A stretch of DNA of 64,000 nt from Aquiflexum lacus (GTDB lineage: Bacteria > Bacteroidota > Bacteroidia > Cytophagales > Cyclobacteriaceae). The stretch is taken from positions 1 through 64,000 of the forward strand of contig NZ_JABFHF010000032.1 of NCBI RefSeq assembly GCF_015476655.1, written 5' to 3'. This document shows, piece after piece, positions 8,419 to 17,055 of the stretch (positions are counted from its first letter, which is position 1; every line of letters starts with the position of its first letter). The translations under genes and the position numbers were made by a program. The notes under the pieces are model-generated. The model had not been told where the DNA came from. It made no database searches and was given only the letters and a program-made list of their open reading frames with translations.

Positions 8419-9774
8419 TCACCCAAACCTCAACGTAAACACTGTCTTATCCCCAACCACTGACTCCGCTTCAAGACTACCTTTGTGGAGGTGCATGATT
8501 TGTCTGGAGATGGCAAGTCCAATACCGCTGCCTGATTTTTTGGTGGTATAAAAGGGAACAAAAATCCTTTCGATTGCTTCGGGAACTATACCTTCGCCAT
8601 GGTCAATTACTTGGATGTATGGAATCGATTGGCTGTCAGTACCTGCGGATAATATGATTGTCCTATTTTTTGCCAAGACCATTGCCTCTTTAGCATTTTT
8701 GATCAGATTGATCAATATCATTTGGATAAGATCAGGATCAGCAAGAATTCCCAGATCCCTGGGCTGCAATTTGGGGATAAGTTTAATTTCAACTTTGGTG
8801 AGTTCCTCTTTGAGCAAGACACAGATGTTTTCAAACATCTCTGCTACAGGAAATCTCCTGATGACCGGTTGCGGAATATTGGTATAATCCCGGTAAGCAT
8901 TGACAAATTCCACCAATCCGGCACTACGTTTACTGATGGTCTCCAAACCTTCGGAAAGGTCCATAAAACAGTCTCTTTGCATGACTAGGATTCCGTCATC
9001 TTTCTCCTCAACATCTTCCTCCAAAATTGTCCCAAGGGAATTGGCCAAACTCGCAATTGGTGTCATGGAATTCATGATTTCATGTCTCAGTACCTTGGTA
9101 AGGTTCTGCCAAGCCTCTAACTCATTTTTCTGTAATTCTGATTTGATGTTCTGAAAAGATAATAAGGTCCAGCTATGTCCCTCCATTTTAAAAGATGCTG
9201 ATTGCACATTCAGGTGGAGGTCTGAATTGATTTTGATGGAAAAAGAGCCCCCTGGTTTTAACTGCAGCACATTACGTAGCAACTCTATAGACAACTTTCC
9301 TAAGTCATTGATGTCTTTGAATTGAGGGATTTGCAGCAATTGCTTGGCAGCCCCGTTGATAACACCGATTTTGCCGTCATTGTCAAATGATAAAATCCCG
9401 GTATTGATATGCTGAATCATTATTTGGAGAAACAGCATCTGTTCTTCCTTTTCTGCCCTGGTTTTTTTAAAGGCATCAATGACTTCGTTAAATGACATGT
9501 TCATTTCACGGAAGGATGCTCCCAATTTACTGTCCTTGGTAAAGGAAGAAGAAAAATCCGAGTATCTTATGGATTCCAGAAAACGGGTAATCTTTCTATT
9601 GGTGGTATTGACAAATGAAATCAGGTTTACCGTCAAAACCAACACAATGATTGAAAACATAATACCCTGTAGGAATGATTGTTCTTTTTGAAAAAAGAAA
9701 ACACCTACATAGGCCACTGCTACTATCAGTATGACACGGAAAATAATTCCGACAGCAAATGATTTAAAGCCCAT
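8419..9774 (-). CDS. Sensor histidine kinase (NtrY/AtoS-like)
   Basis: The membrane sensor kinase of a sigma-54 two-component pair. It has two N-terminal membrane helices (about 8-27 and 36-55) separated by only a few residues, so it has almost no periplasmic sensor. A HAMP-like linker, a PAS domain (about 118-210), a dimerisation domain with the phospho-acceptor H231 in LRHEIMNSM and a HATPase domain (NLIKNAKEA, GEGI, GSGIGLAIS) follow. At 451 aa it is complete. Its start overlaps the regulator's stop by 11 bp, so the two are translationally coupled. The partner efflux genes diverge from 11.7 kb. The lack of an extracytoplasmic domain suggests it senses the membrane or the cytoplasm (inference). 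Confidence 0.92.
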   Translation of the reverse strand: MGFKSFAVGIIFRVILIVAVAYVGVFFFQKEQSFLQGIMFSIIVLVLTVNLISFVNTTNRKITRFLESIRYSDFSSSFTKDSKLGASFREMNMSFNEVIDAFKKTRAEKEEQMLFLQIMIQHINTGILSFDNDGKIGVINGAAKQLLQIPQFKDINDLGKLSIELLRNVLQLKPGGSFSIKINSDLHLNVQSASFKMEGHSWTLLSFQNIKSELQKNELEAWQNLTKVLRHEIMNSMTPIASLANSLGTILEEDVEEKDDGILVMQRDCFMDLSEGLETISKRSAGLVEFVNAYRDYTNIPQPVIRRFPVAEMFENICVLLKEELTKVEIKLIPKLQPRDLGILADPDLIQMILINLIKNAKEAMVLAKNRTIILSAGTDSQSIPYIQVIDHGEGIVPEAIERIFVPFYTTKKSGSGIGLAISRQIMHLHKGSLEAESVVGDKTVFTLRFG

Positions 9775-11152
9775 ATCTCTCCAGTCTTCTGTAAAGGGAT
9801 GATCGTGTCAAGCCCAATTCCTCAGCAGCACGGGTTATATGTCCATTATGCTTTTGAAGGGCTTTTCGGATCAGGATTTTTTCCACATCTTCTATATTCA
9901 GATGGTCTAAGCTGACCATTTCCTCCTGTTTCTCTGGTGCAAGTTGCTTTTGCATAAAGAGATCTTCCGGTTGAAGTACACTGTGGGAAGTCATGATAAC
10001 AGCCCTTTCGATACTGTGCTGAAGTTCACGGATATTGCCCGGCCAATGGTATTTCTGCATTCTTTTGATCAGGGCTTCACCGGCTTTACGGATTTCCTTG
10101 TTGTATTTTTTGGAGTAAATTTCAATGAAATGGTTAGCCAGCAAAGGAATATCATCCAGCCTTTCTCTTAAAGGAGGTAGTGTGATTTCAATGGTATTGA
10201 TCCTGTAAAGTAAGTCCTGTCGGAAGGTGTTTTCATACACCATGTTATGAATATTCATGTTGGTTGCCGAAATCAACCTGATATTTACAGGAATCACTTT
10301 ATTGGAACCTACCCGCGTGACTTCTCTATTTTGAATAGCTGCCAATAATTTTGCCTGAAGGGGAAGCGGAAGGTTACCTATTTCATCCAAAAATAAGGTG
10401 CCTTTGTTGGCCTGTTCAAATCGCCCGGCCCTGTCCTCTTTGGCATCTGTAAATGATCCTCTTTTGTGCCCAAAAAGCTCACTTTCAAATAATGTACCGG
10501 TAATTGATCCCAGATCTACCCCCACAAAAGCCTCCCGGTGTCTCTTAGAATATCGATGGATGGCACGGGCAATCAGTTCCTTCCCTGTTCCGTTTTCTCC
10601 CAAAATCAGCACATTTGCATCGGTGGCCGCTACGCGATCTATGGTTTCAAAAACCTTGACCATGGGGCCACTTTGCCCAATGATATCCTTGAATTTGCTG
10701 TCTATATCCTGATAAAGCTGTTGCTGTTGGTCTTTAAGTTGGGTTATCTCCAATTTGGATTGGCGGAGTTGAAGAGCCGAGTTGAGGGTTGCCAGTAATT
10801 TTTCGTTTTCCCATGGCTTCAAAACAAAATCTGTTGCACCTTCCTTGATGGCCTTGACAGCGGTGTTGACATCTCCATAAGCAGTGATCAAAACCACCAC
10901 AGCCGAAGAATCTAACTCTAATATCCTATCCAACCAATAAAAACCTTCCTGACCACTGCTGACATCTTTGGTGAAGTTCATGTCCAACATGATCACATCA
11001 TACTGTTCGTTGACGATCAGGATCGGCAGCAAACTTGGGTTGGTTTCAGTATCTACCTGACCAAAATGCCGCTTTAAAAATATTTTGGCCGCTTTGAGCA
11101 AATCTTCATTGTCATCGACAATCAGAATTTTTCCAGTTTTTTGTTCTTTCAT
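9764..11152 (-). CDS. Sigma-54-dependent response regulator (NtrC family)
   Basis: Activator ATPase that opens sigma-54 promoters once phosphorylated. Domains: receiver (about 8-125, phospho-acceptor D57 in VIMLDMNF, KPWEN switch lysine), AAA+ domain with Walker A GENGTGKE and Walker B TLFLDEIG, and a Fis-type helix-turn-helix at the C-terminus (HITRAAEELGLTRSSLYRR). The loop that contacts sigma-54 reads GSFTDA instead of canonical GAFTGA; the essential threonine is kept. First gene of the regulator-kinase operon, divergent from the efflux adaptor gene. It probably controls that efflux operon (inference from context). Confidence 0.93.
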   Translation of the reverse strand: MKEQKTGKILIVDDNEDLLKAAKIFLKRHFGQVDTETNPSLLPILIVNEQYDVIMLDMNFTKDVSSGQEGFYWLDRILELDSSAVVVLITAYGDVNTAVKAIKEGATDFVLKPWENEKLLATLNSALQLRQSKLEITQLKDQQQQLYQDIDSKFKDIIGQSGPMVKVFETIDRVAATDANVLILGENGTGKELIARAIHRYSKRHREAFVGVDLGSITGTLFESELFGHKRGSFTDAKEDRAGRFEQANKGTLFLDEIGNLPLPLQAKLLAAIQNREVTRVGSNKVIPVNIRLISATNMNIHNMVYENTFRQDLLYRINTIEITLPPLRERLDDIPLLANHFIEIYSKKYNKEIRKAGEALIKRMQKYHWPGNIRELQHSIERAVIMTSHSVLQPEDLFMQKQLAPEKQEEMVSLDHLNIEDVEKILIRKALQKHNGHITRAAEELGLTRSSLYRRLERYGL

Positions 11153-11157
11153 TTATA

Positions 11158-11420
11158 GAGGTGAGATGTTAGACGTAAGACATGAGATTTAAGAAACAAG
11201 AAACAAGAGCCAAGAACCAAAGCCTGCCCCGAGTATCGGGGAATCAAGATTCAATAAGCAGAGGCGAGAAGCGAGAACCGAGATGATTTTAAACTAATAC
11301 CAGTTTCGAATGCGGCTTTAAATCTAAAATCTACCTTCCTACCTCTTCCATTAAAACCCACCTACTTCCGACAACTAACCTCGTACTTGGTACATTGTAC
11401 TTCGTACTTTGTTCATTCTT
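11158..11420. repeat. Composite intergenic repeats
   Basis: The 5' part (11158-11285) is purine-rich AAGAAACAAGAGCC-type sequence with the CCCCGAGTATCGGGG hairpin at 11227-11241. Then come AATCTAAAATCTACC words and a GTAC-rich stretch (TCGTACTTGGTACATTGTAC and following, about 11383-11410). All three word families recur elsewhere in the window. The unit separates the regulator gene from the promoter region of the adaptor gene. Confidence 0.65.
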
Positions 11421-11440
11421 CTCACATCCTTTTACCAAAC

Positions 11441-11459
11441 TTGTACCGAAATGATACAA
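11441..11459. promoter_or_regulatory. Inverted repeat upstream of efflux operon
   Basis: TTGTACCGAAATGATACAA is a 19-bp element with 5-bp arms TTGTA/TACAA. It lies about 265 bp upstream of the adaptor gene, at a distance suitable for a sigma-54 enhancer, and on the other side 289 bp upstream of the regulator gene. It is a candidate binding site for the adjacent regulator; this is inference only. Confidence 0.35.
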
Positions 11460-11705
11460 ACGGACAATGTTTTTTCAAAATCGGGCATTGGATTAAAATT
11501 ACGCTATTTTTTCACTTAAATCCGAATTTAAAAATGAACTAGCATTGCACCGTTCGCTGTGGATTTTGGTCGCTGGCGGACAATTTTGTTCGATAAAAAA
11601 ACGATTCTAACTGCCAAGATGCCTTTTTTAGGTTTTTTTGGCGGTTTTGTTCGTGGCATATTAATTGGCAATAACAGATCAATCGAATAAATGGAAATTA
11701 CCACA

Positions 11706-12956
11706 ATGGATAGAAAGATTGAAAAAAAGACCTGGACCCCTAAGTTTATCGCTATGATAGCAGGAGGTACCTTATTGGTAGGATTTATTGTGTACCAATT
11801 GGTATTTGCTGATTCCAGATCTTCCATGAATGTCAACATGGAACGCATCACTATAGCCACTGTCAGAGAAGGTGAGTTTACAGATTATATTCCTGTAAGT
11901 GGTACTATAGAACCGGGAGAGGTCTTCTTCCTTGATGCATTGGAAGGCGGTAATATCCAAAGAATTGTCCGTGAATCAGGGGCTTTTGTCAATGCTGGGG
12001 ATACTATCTTATTGCTCTCCAATTCCAAACTTCAGCTCGAGGTAATGGAAAGAGAGTCAGGACTGTATTTTCAGATAAACAACCTCAGACAGGTCCGGCT
12101 CCAATTGGATCAAAATGACCTCAGTCAGCAAGGTCAGCTGGCAGAGATCGATTATCAGATCAGCTTGTTGAAGCCACAATACGAAAGATTTCGAGAGCTG
12201 CATGAAAAGAAATTGGTTTCGGACAGGGAGTTTGAAGAAGTCAAAGAACAATATGAATACAATGTCAAAAGAAGGAAATTGACTTATACAGCATATCGAA
12301 ATGATTCTATGTCCCGTGTAGCGCAGAAACGACAGCTTCAGGATTCTGAAAGTAGGATGAATCAGTCGCTAGATGGGGTGGGACACATACTAGATAACCT
12401 GGCTGTAAGGGCGCCGATTACAGGTCAACTATCGACCGAACAAATTGAAATTGGACAATCCATCAGTGCCGGAGAGAGATATGGACAGATTGATATCCTT
12501 GATAAGTTTAAAGTACGGGTGCCGATAGATGAACTGTACCTTCCAAGGATTTACACAGGATTGAAAGGAACCTTTTCATTTTCAGGTGATGATTATGAAC
12601 TTGAGATAGGGAAAATCTATCCAAATGTGACTGCGGGCAGGTTCGAGGTTGATATGTTTTTCCCTGATGAAGTTCCGACAGGAATTCGCCGGGGTCAAAC
12701 CGTAAGAATCAGGTTGGAATTGGGTGAAAGCAATCAGGCCACTTTGCTGCCAACAGGTGGCTTTTACAAGGATACCGGTGGTAATTGGGTTTTTGTGGTC
12801 GATCAACAGACCGGCAAAGCGGAAAAAAGAAATATACGCCTCGGTCGTAAAAATCCAGAATTCTACGAAGTGATTGAAGGCCTTAATATCGGAGAAAAAG
12901 TAATCGTGAGTGGTTATGAGAATTTTGGGAAGAATGAGGTGTTGAATTTGAAATAG
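11706..12956 (+). CDS. Efflux periplasmic adaptor subunit (HlyD/MacA family)
   Basis: Membrane-fusion protein linking an inner-membrane ABC transporter to an outer-membrane channel. A single N-terminal membrane helix (FIAMIAGGTLLVGFIVYQLVF) anchors it. A split lipoyl/barrel-sandwich domain follows (SGTIEPGEVFFLDALEGG, then AVRAPITGQLS), separated by a long alpha-helical hairpin (about 110-225), with beta-barrel and membrane-proximal domains after it. The start is set at ATG 11706 (MDRKIEKK), as typical relatives begin; an in-frame ATG lies at 11691. The gene heads the transporter operon, but the next gene downstream is the four-helix-bundle insertion, not the ATPase. Confidence 0.9.
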   Translation: MDRKIEKKTWTPKFIAMIAGGTLLVGFIVYQLVFADSRSSMNVNMERITIATVREGEFTDYIPVSGTIEPGEVFFLDALEGGNIQRIVRESGAFVNAGDTILLLSNSKLQLEVMERESGLYFQINNLRQVRLQLDQNDLSQQGQLAEIDYQISLLKPQYERFRELHEKKLVSDREFEEVKEQYEYNVKRRKLTYTAYRNDSMSRVAQKRQLQDSESRMNQSLDGVGHILDNLAVRAPITGQLSTEQIEIGQSISAGERYGQIDILDKFKVRVPIDELYLPRIYTGLKGTFSFSGDDYELEIGKIYPNVTAGRFEVDMFFPDEVPTGIRRGQTVRIRLELGESNQATLLPTGGFYKDTGGNWVFVVDQQTGKAEKRNIRLGRKNPEFYEVIEGLNIGEKVIVSGYENFGKNEVLNLK

Positions 12957-12960
12957 TATT

Positions 12961-13563
12961 TGTCAGATGTCGGATGACAGATGACCGATGTTAGGTTTAA
13001 ATAAATTAAAGAAGTTAGATTATAAAATAAACGATTAAGTTTCAATGTATTTTATTTTCAATGATTTGGTTTTGGTATTTTGACTTGTAAATCTAAATCT
13101 AGACCCTGGAAATCATGAAATTTAAATTTGAAAAACTGACCATTTGGCAAAAAGCCATGGATTTTGGAGAAGAGCTATTTGAAATGAGCTCGAGATTTCC
13201 AAAAGAGGAAAAGTATAACCTTATTTCTCAGATCAGGAAAGCTTCAGATTCTATTGCCTTAAACATTTCTGAAGGTTCGATTGGACAATCAAATCTGGAA
13301 TTCAAAAGATTCTTAGGATATGCTATAAGGTCTCTTGCAGAAGTAGTCACCTGCCTGCATAAGTCAAAAAGAAGAAAATATATAAATGAAAGTGATTTCA
13401 AAATATTGTATGACGAAGCCTTTTATTTAATGAACATGATGAATTCCTTCAAATCAAAAATCAAATAATTATTCTATAATTTACAATGAAATCATCTGTC
13501 ATTCGACCCCTGTCATGATTATCAGAAACCCAACATCGGTCATCGGTCATCTGACATCGGTCA
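12961..13563 (+). mobile_element. Putative IVS-like element: four-helix-bundle gene framed by 38-bp inverted repeats
   Basis: The left arm (12961-12998) and the reverse complement of the right arm (13526-13563) match at 33 of 38 positions. The arms are made of GATGACCGATG-like words. A further inner inverted pair exists (12971-12984 against 13493-13506, 13 of 14). They enclose a single gene (13115-13468) of the S23/four-helix-bundle family, which is known from intervening sequences in 23S rRNA. Here the unit lies between the adaptor and ATPase genes of an ABC efflux operon. No target duplication or transposase is seen. Mobility is inferred, not shown. Confidence 0.5.
13115..13468 (+). CDS. 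Four-helix bundle protein (S23/IVS-encoded family)
   Basis: A 117-aa all-helical protein with the family hallmarks: LTIWQKAMDF at the N-terminus, FPKEEKYNLISQIRKAS in helix 2, IALNISEGS, and the FKRFLGYAIRSLAEV segment. Members are encoded in 23S rRNA intervening sequences, and distant relatives include the Avd accessory protein of diversity-generating retroelements, where a positively charged surface binds nucleic acid. No reverse transcriptase or template/variable repeat is present here. Its role is unknown. It is an intact frame sitting inside an efflux operon and framed by long inverted repeats. Confidence 0.9.
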   Translation: MKFKFEKLTIWQKAMDFGEELFEMSSRFPKEEKYNLISQIRKASDSIALNISEGSIGQSNLEFKRFLGYAIRSLAEVVTCLHKSKRRKYINESDFKILYDEAFYLMNMMNSFKSKIK

Positions 13564-13638
13564 AGAAGCAACCAAAACACAAAAAACAACATCTAATAAA
13601 CAAAACAACTTAACTACCTCAATACAAACCTCAATCCC

Positions 13639-14337
13639 ATGCAAAACATCATCAAAACCGTCAATCTCAAAAAACTCTACACCACTGAAGAAGTAGAGAC
13701 TACTGCCTTGGATGATATCAATATAGAAATCAAAAAAGGAGAATTTGTGGCAATTATGGGCCCATCAGGTTGTGGCAAATCTACTTTGCTCAATATTATA
13801 GGGCTATTAGATAATCCTGATGCAGGTGAATACCATTTTATTGAAAGTGAAGTGGCCAGATTCTCTGAAAGACAAAGATCCCAACTTAGAAAAGGTAACA
13901 TTGGATTTGTTTTCCAAAGCTTTAACCTGATCGATGAACTCACAGTATTTGAAAATGTAGAATTACCCCTTTTGTACTTAAAGACTCCGTCTGATGAAAG
14001 AAAAAGAAGGGTTGAGGAAGTGCTGACCCGAATGGGAATCATGCACAGAAAAGACCATTTCCCGCAGCAACTTTCCGGGGGACAGCAACAAAGGGTAGCC
14101 ATAGCCCGGGCTATTGTGGCTAAACCCTCCGTGATACTTGCCGATGAACCTACAGGTAACCTTGATTCAGCAAACGGCGAAGAAGTAATGAGATTGTTGG
14201 AAGAACTTAACAATGAAGGAACCACCATTGTGATGGTAACCCACTCTCCCCATGATGCTAACTATGCCCACAGAATCATCAACCTGTTTGATGGCAAAGT
14301 GGTGACTGAAAATATCAGAGAGCAGTTTCATGTTTAG
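13639..14337 (+). CDS. ABC transporter ATP-binding protein (MacB-like)
   Basis: ATPase subunit of the efflux system. Walker [10 protein letters not shown] (about 44-52), Q-loop FVFQSFNL, signature LSGGQQQR, Walker [13 protein letters not shown] and the switch histidine (VMVTHSPHD) are intact; 232 aa is usual. It works with the two FtsX permeases that follow and the adaptor at 11706. The arrangement resembles MacAB, but with the ATPase and permease on separate chains. Confidence 0.94.
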   Translation: MQNIIKTVNLKKLYTTEEVETTALDDINIEIKKGEFVAIMGPSGCGKSTLLNIIGLLDNPDAGEYHFIESEVARFSERQRSQLRKGNIGFVFQSFNLIDELTVFENVELPLLYLKTPSDERKRRVEEVLTRMGIMHRKDHFPQQLSGGQQQRVAIARAIVAKPSVILADEPTGNLDSANGEEVMRLLEELNNEGTTIVMVTHSPHDANYAHRIINLFDGKVVTENIREQFHV

Positions 14338-14630
14338 AGGCAAGAGTTAAAGCCTGCCCCGAGTATCGGGGAACCAAGAACCAAGATGGAGATGCGAGAG
14401 ACGAGAACCGAGACCTGAGAGATGAGTTGAGAAAGTCGAAAGAATAGAATCTCGCATCAAAGCCTACCCTGAGTATTTCGGGCCAAGAAGAGAAATCCGG
14501 GGAGATATGTCCTAACCAAACCCCGATACTGAGGTTAAATCTAAAATCTAAAATTTAAAATCTACCTTCTACCTTCATCCCTCATCCCTTATCCTTCATC
14601 CTTTACAACTTCCCACTCCCCAGCTTCCTA
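14338..14630. repeat. Purine-rich then pyrimidine-rich repeat leader
   Basis: The first half (14338-14480) has AACCAAGAACCAAG and GATGCGAGAGACGAG words plus the CCCCGAGTATCGGGG hairpin at 14357-14371. A degenerate hairpin relative lies near 14467. The second half (about 14536-14610) has AATCTAAAATC and TTCATCCCTCATCC words. The two halves are partly complementary and could fold together in the mRNA leader of the first permease. Confidence 0.6.
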
Positions 14631-14632
14631 CC

Positions 14633-16993
14633 ATGTTATCCATCTATCTCAAAACCGCCCTAAGAAGTTTTAAGAAGCACAGAATGACCTTCGGGATCAA
14701 TCTTCTGGGGCTTACTTTGGGGCTTACCACTGTGATTTTGATCATGTTGTGGGTTAAGGATGAAATGTGTATCAATAGGTATCATGCACTTGGGGATAGG
14801 ATTTATGCCGTTTTCACCAATCATGATAATTCAGCTGGTATGGTAACCATAGGAGTTACTCCTGCTGAAATGGCTGAAGCCATGGAGGCTGATCTTGCCC
14901 AGGTGGAAATGGCAGCAGCTTATTCCCCTTTTATAGAAGGTGTGTCTTTTGATAAGGGTGGAGAAATACAGATTGCGGATGGCTTGTTTGTAGATCAGCA
15001 ATACTTGGATATCTTCAGTATAGAGTTTCTGGAAGGAGATAAAAACCAAGCTTTGATTGACATCAATGCAGTTGTATTGTCAGAATCAACTGCCAATAAG
15101 ATTTTTGGCTCCACAAAAGAGGCCTTGGGAAAATCCCTGAAGTGGTCTGTTTTTGAATTTGGGAATGATGTTCTGGTAAGTGGGGTTTATAAGGATTTTG
15201 GGTCCAAAGATGTGGATAAGCCGGAATTTCTGATGTCATTTCCCTATTTCAGGAAAATGCTCGGTGATCGTGCTCATTGGGATAATTTCAACGCTGGTAC
15301 ATATCTGTTGTTAAGAGAGGGAACAGATATAGATGGCTTCAATTTTCAGATAAAAGATTATATCAAAGGAAAAAAAGCAGACAGCAATGTAACACCTTTT
15401 GTTCAGTCCTTTGAAGATACCTACTTGTATGGAACCTATGAAGATGGAAAAGTGGTCGGTGGTAGGATCAATTACGTTTGGATTTTTTCAGCCATAGCTT
15501 TCTTTATTTTGATGATTGCCTGTATCAATTTTATGAACCTAACCACGGCTAGGACCATGAATAGGATCAAAGAAATAGGTGTCAAGAAATCTATGGGTGC
15601 AAGTCGTGGCGGGCTATTCAGTCAATTTATGGTTGAAACCATGCTGCTCAGTTTTTTTGCGATGATTTCTGCACTGGTTTTAGCCAAATTATTACAGCCG
15701 TTTTTCAATCAGGTGTCGATGAAAGAAATGGTTCTGGATTTAAATTTAAGCTTGGTCCTGTTGCTTGGTTCTATTTGGGTGTTGACAGCTTTGATGGCGG
15801 GAATATACCCATCCCTATATTTATCTAAGTTTAGACCCATTCAGATCCTCAAAAGCAATGTTAAAGGAAGTTTCGGAGAGCTTATGGCAAGAAAGGGTCT
15901 GGTCGTTTTTCAGTTCTCCATTTCCTTGTTATTGATTATCGGGATTGTAGTGATAGGAAAACAGATGTCTTTTATCCAAAATCAAAATCTTGGCTATAAC
16001 CAATCCAACTTGCTTCAAGTGAATTCTTCTTCGATTTCTGACGCCCAGCTAGAACTGTTTTTAAATCAGGTAAGAGGATTGCCCGGTGTTGAAAATGCAT
16101 CAAGTATAGCTCACCCATTGATTGGGTTGATGAGCTCAACTATTGGATTGCATTGGGAAGGAAAAAATCCTGATGAACAGGTCAAATTTGAGAATATTAG
16201 CGTGAATATGGATTTGATCGAAACTATGGAATTTGAGATTTTGGAGGGGAGGTCATTTTCAAGAGAGTTTGGAGACGAAAAAAGTAAAATTATCCTAAAT
16301 GAGGAAGCTGTCAGCGTGATCGGGCTGAAAGAACCAATTGGTACCATAGTCAATCTTTGGGGAAATGATATGGAAGTGATTGGGATTTTGAAAAATTTCC
16401 ATTTCGAGTCATTGAAAGAAACTGTAAAGCCAGCTTTTTTAAAGTATGGCGATTCATTTATGCAAAAAATTATCCTAAGGATAAACATCGAAAATCAAAC
16501 TAATTCAATTGCTGCTCTTTCGGGATTATATCAGGATCTTTTTGATCAAAAGATGGATTTCAGCTTTATGGATGAAGATTTTCAGAGCTTGTACAGTCAG
16601 GAGCAACGTGTTTCCAAACTGGCTAAGTATTTTGGGGTAGTTGCTGTTTTCCTTTCATGTTTAGGCTTGTTTGGATTGGCAGCTTTTACAGTTGAAAACC
16701 GGAAAAAAGAAATAGGTATTAGAAAAGTATTGGGTGCCTCAATCAATTCCATTTTATATATGATCGTGAGGGACTTTGTATTACTTGTTCTGATATCAAT
16801 TTTATTAATAATGCCTTTGGCATGGTATCTATCCAATTCCTGGCTTCAGGTATATGCATATAAAACAAGTCTTAGCTGGTGGATTTTTGCAGGAGGAGCT
16901 ACCATAGTCCTGATGATTGCTTTGATTACAGTCAGTTTTCAGGCTTTAAAAGCAGCTAGCAATAATCCGGTCAATTCCCTGAGTTCTGAGTAA
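14633..16993 (+). CDS. ABC transporter permease, FtsX/MacB domain
   Basis: Inner-membrane permease of 786 aa. Layout: a first membrane helix (about 20-41), a periplasmic MacB-type core (about 42-280), a three-helix FtsX domain (about 283-400), a repeated unit with a helix near 425, a second periplasmic part, and a final FtsX domain (about 675-780) ending in the usual ALKAASNNPVNSL tail. The coupling motifs KEIGVKKSMGAS and KEIGIRKVLGAS follow helices, as in other FtsX proteins. Works with the ATPase at 13639. Substrate unknown. Confidence 0.93.
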   Translation: MLSIYLKTALRSFKKHRMTFGINLLGLTLGLTTVILIMLWVKDEMCINRYHALGDRIYAVFTNHDNSAGMVTIGVTPAEMAEAMEADLAQVEMAAAYSPFIEGVSFDKGGEIQIADGLFVDQQYLDIFSIEFLEGDKNQALIDINAVVLSESTANKIFGSTKEALGKSLKWSVFEFGNDVLVSGVYKDFGSKDVDKPEFLMSFPYFRKMLGDRAHWDNFNAGTYLLLREGTDIDGFNFQIKDYIKGKKADSNVTPFVQSFEDTYLYGTYEDGKVVGGRINYVWIFSAIAFFILMIACINFMNLTTARTMNRIKEIGVKKSMGASRGGLFSQFMVETMLLSFFAMISALVLAKLLQPFFNQVSMKEMVLDLNLSLVLLLGSIWVLTALMAGIYPSLYLSKFRPIQILKSNVKGSFGELMARKGLVVFQFSISLLLIIGIVVIGKQMSFIQNQNLGYNQSNLLQVNSSSISDAQLELFLNQVRGLPGVENASSIAHPLIGLMSSTIGLHWEGKNPDEQVKFENISVNMDLIETMEFEILEGRSFSREFGDEKSKIILNEEAVSVIGLKEPIGTIVNLWGNDMEVIGILKNFHFESLKETVKPAFLKYGDSFMQKIILRINIENQTNSIAALSGLYQDLFDQKMDFSFMDEDFQSLYSQEQRVSKLAKYFGVVAVFLSCLGLFGLAAFTVENRKKEIGIRKVLGASINSILYMIVRDFVLLVLISILLIMPLAWYLSNSWLQVYAYKTSLSWWIFAGGATIVLMIALITVSFQALKAASNNPVNSLSSE

Positions 16994-17055
16994 TTTATTA
17001 ACCGTATTTCGACAATATTAAAAGTTTGTTCTATCACTATTAATATTTAACTTCC

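Noticed and set aside
13115-13468. Four-helix-bundle gene as part of a diversity-generating retroelement (Avd-like)
   Set aside because: No reverse transcriptase, template repeat or variable-repeat target gene is present in the neighbourhood; the protein fits the S23/IVS branch better.
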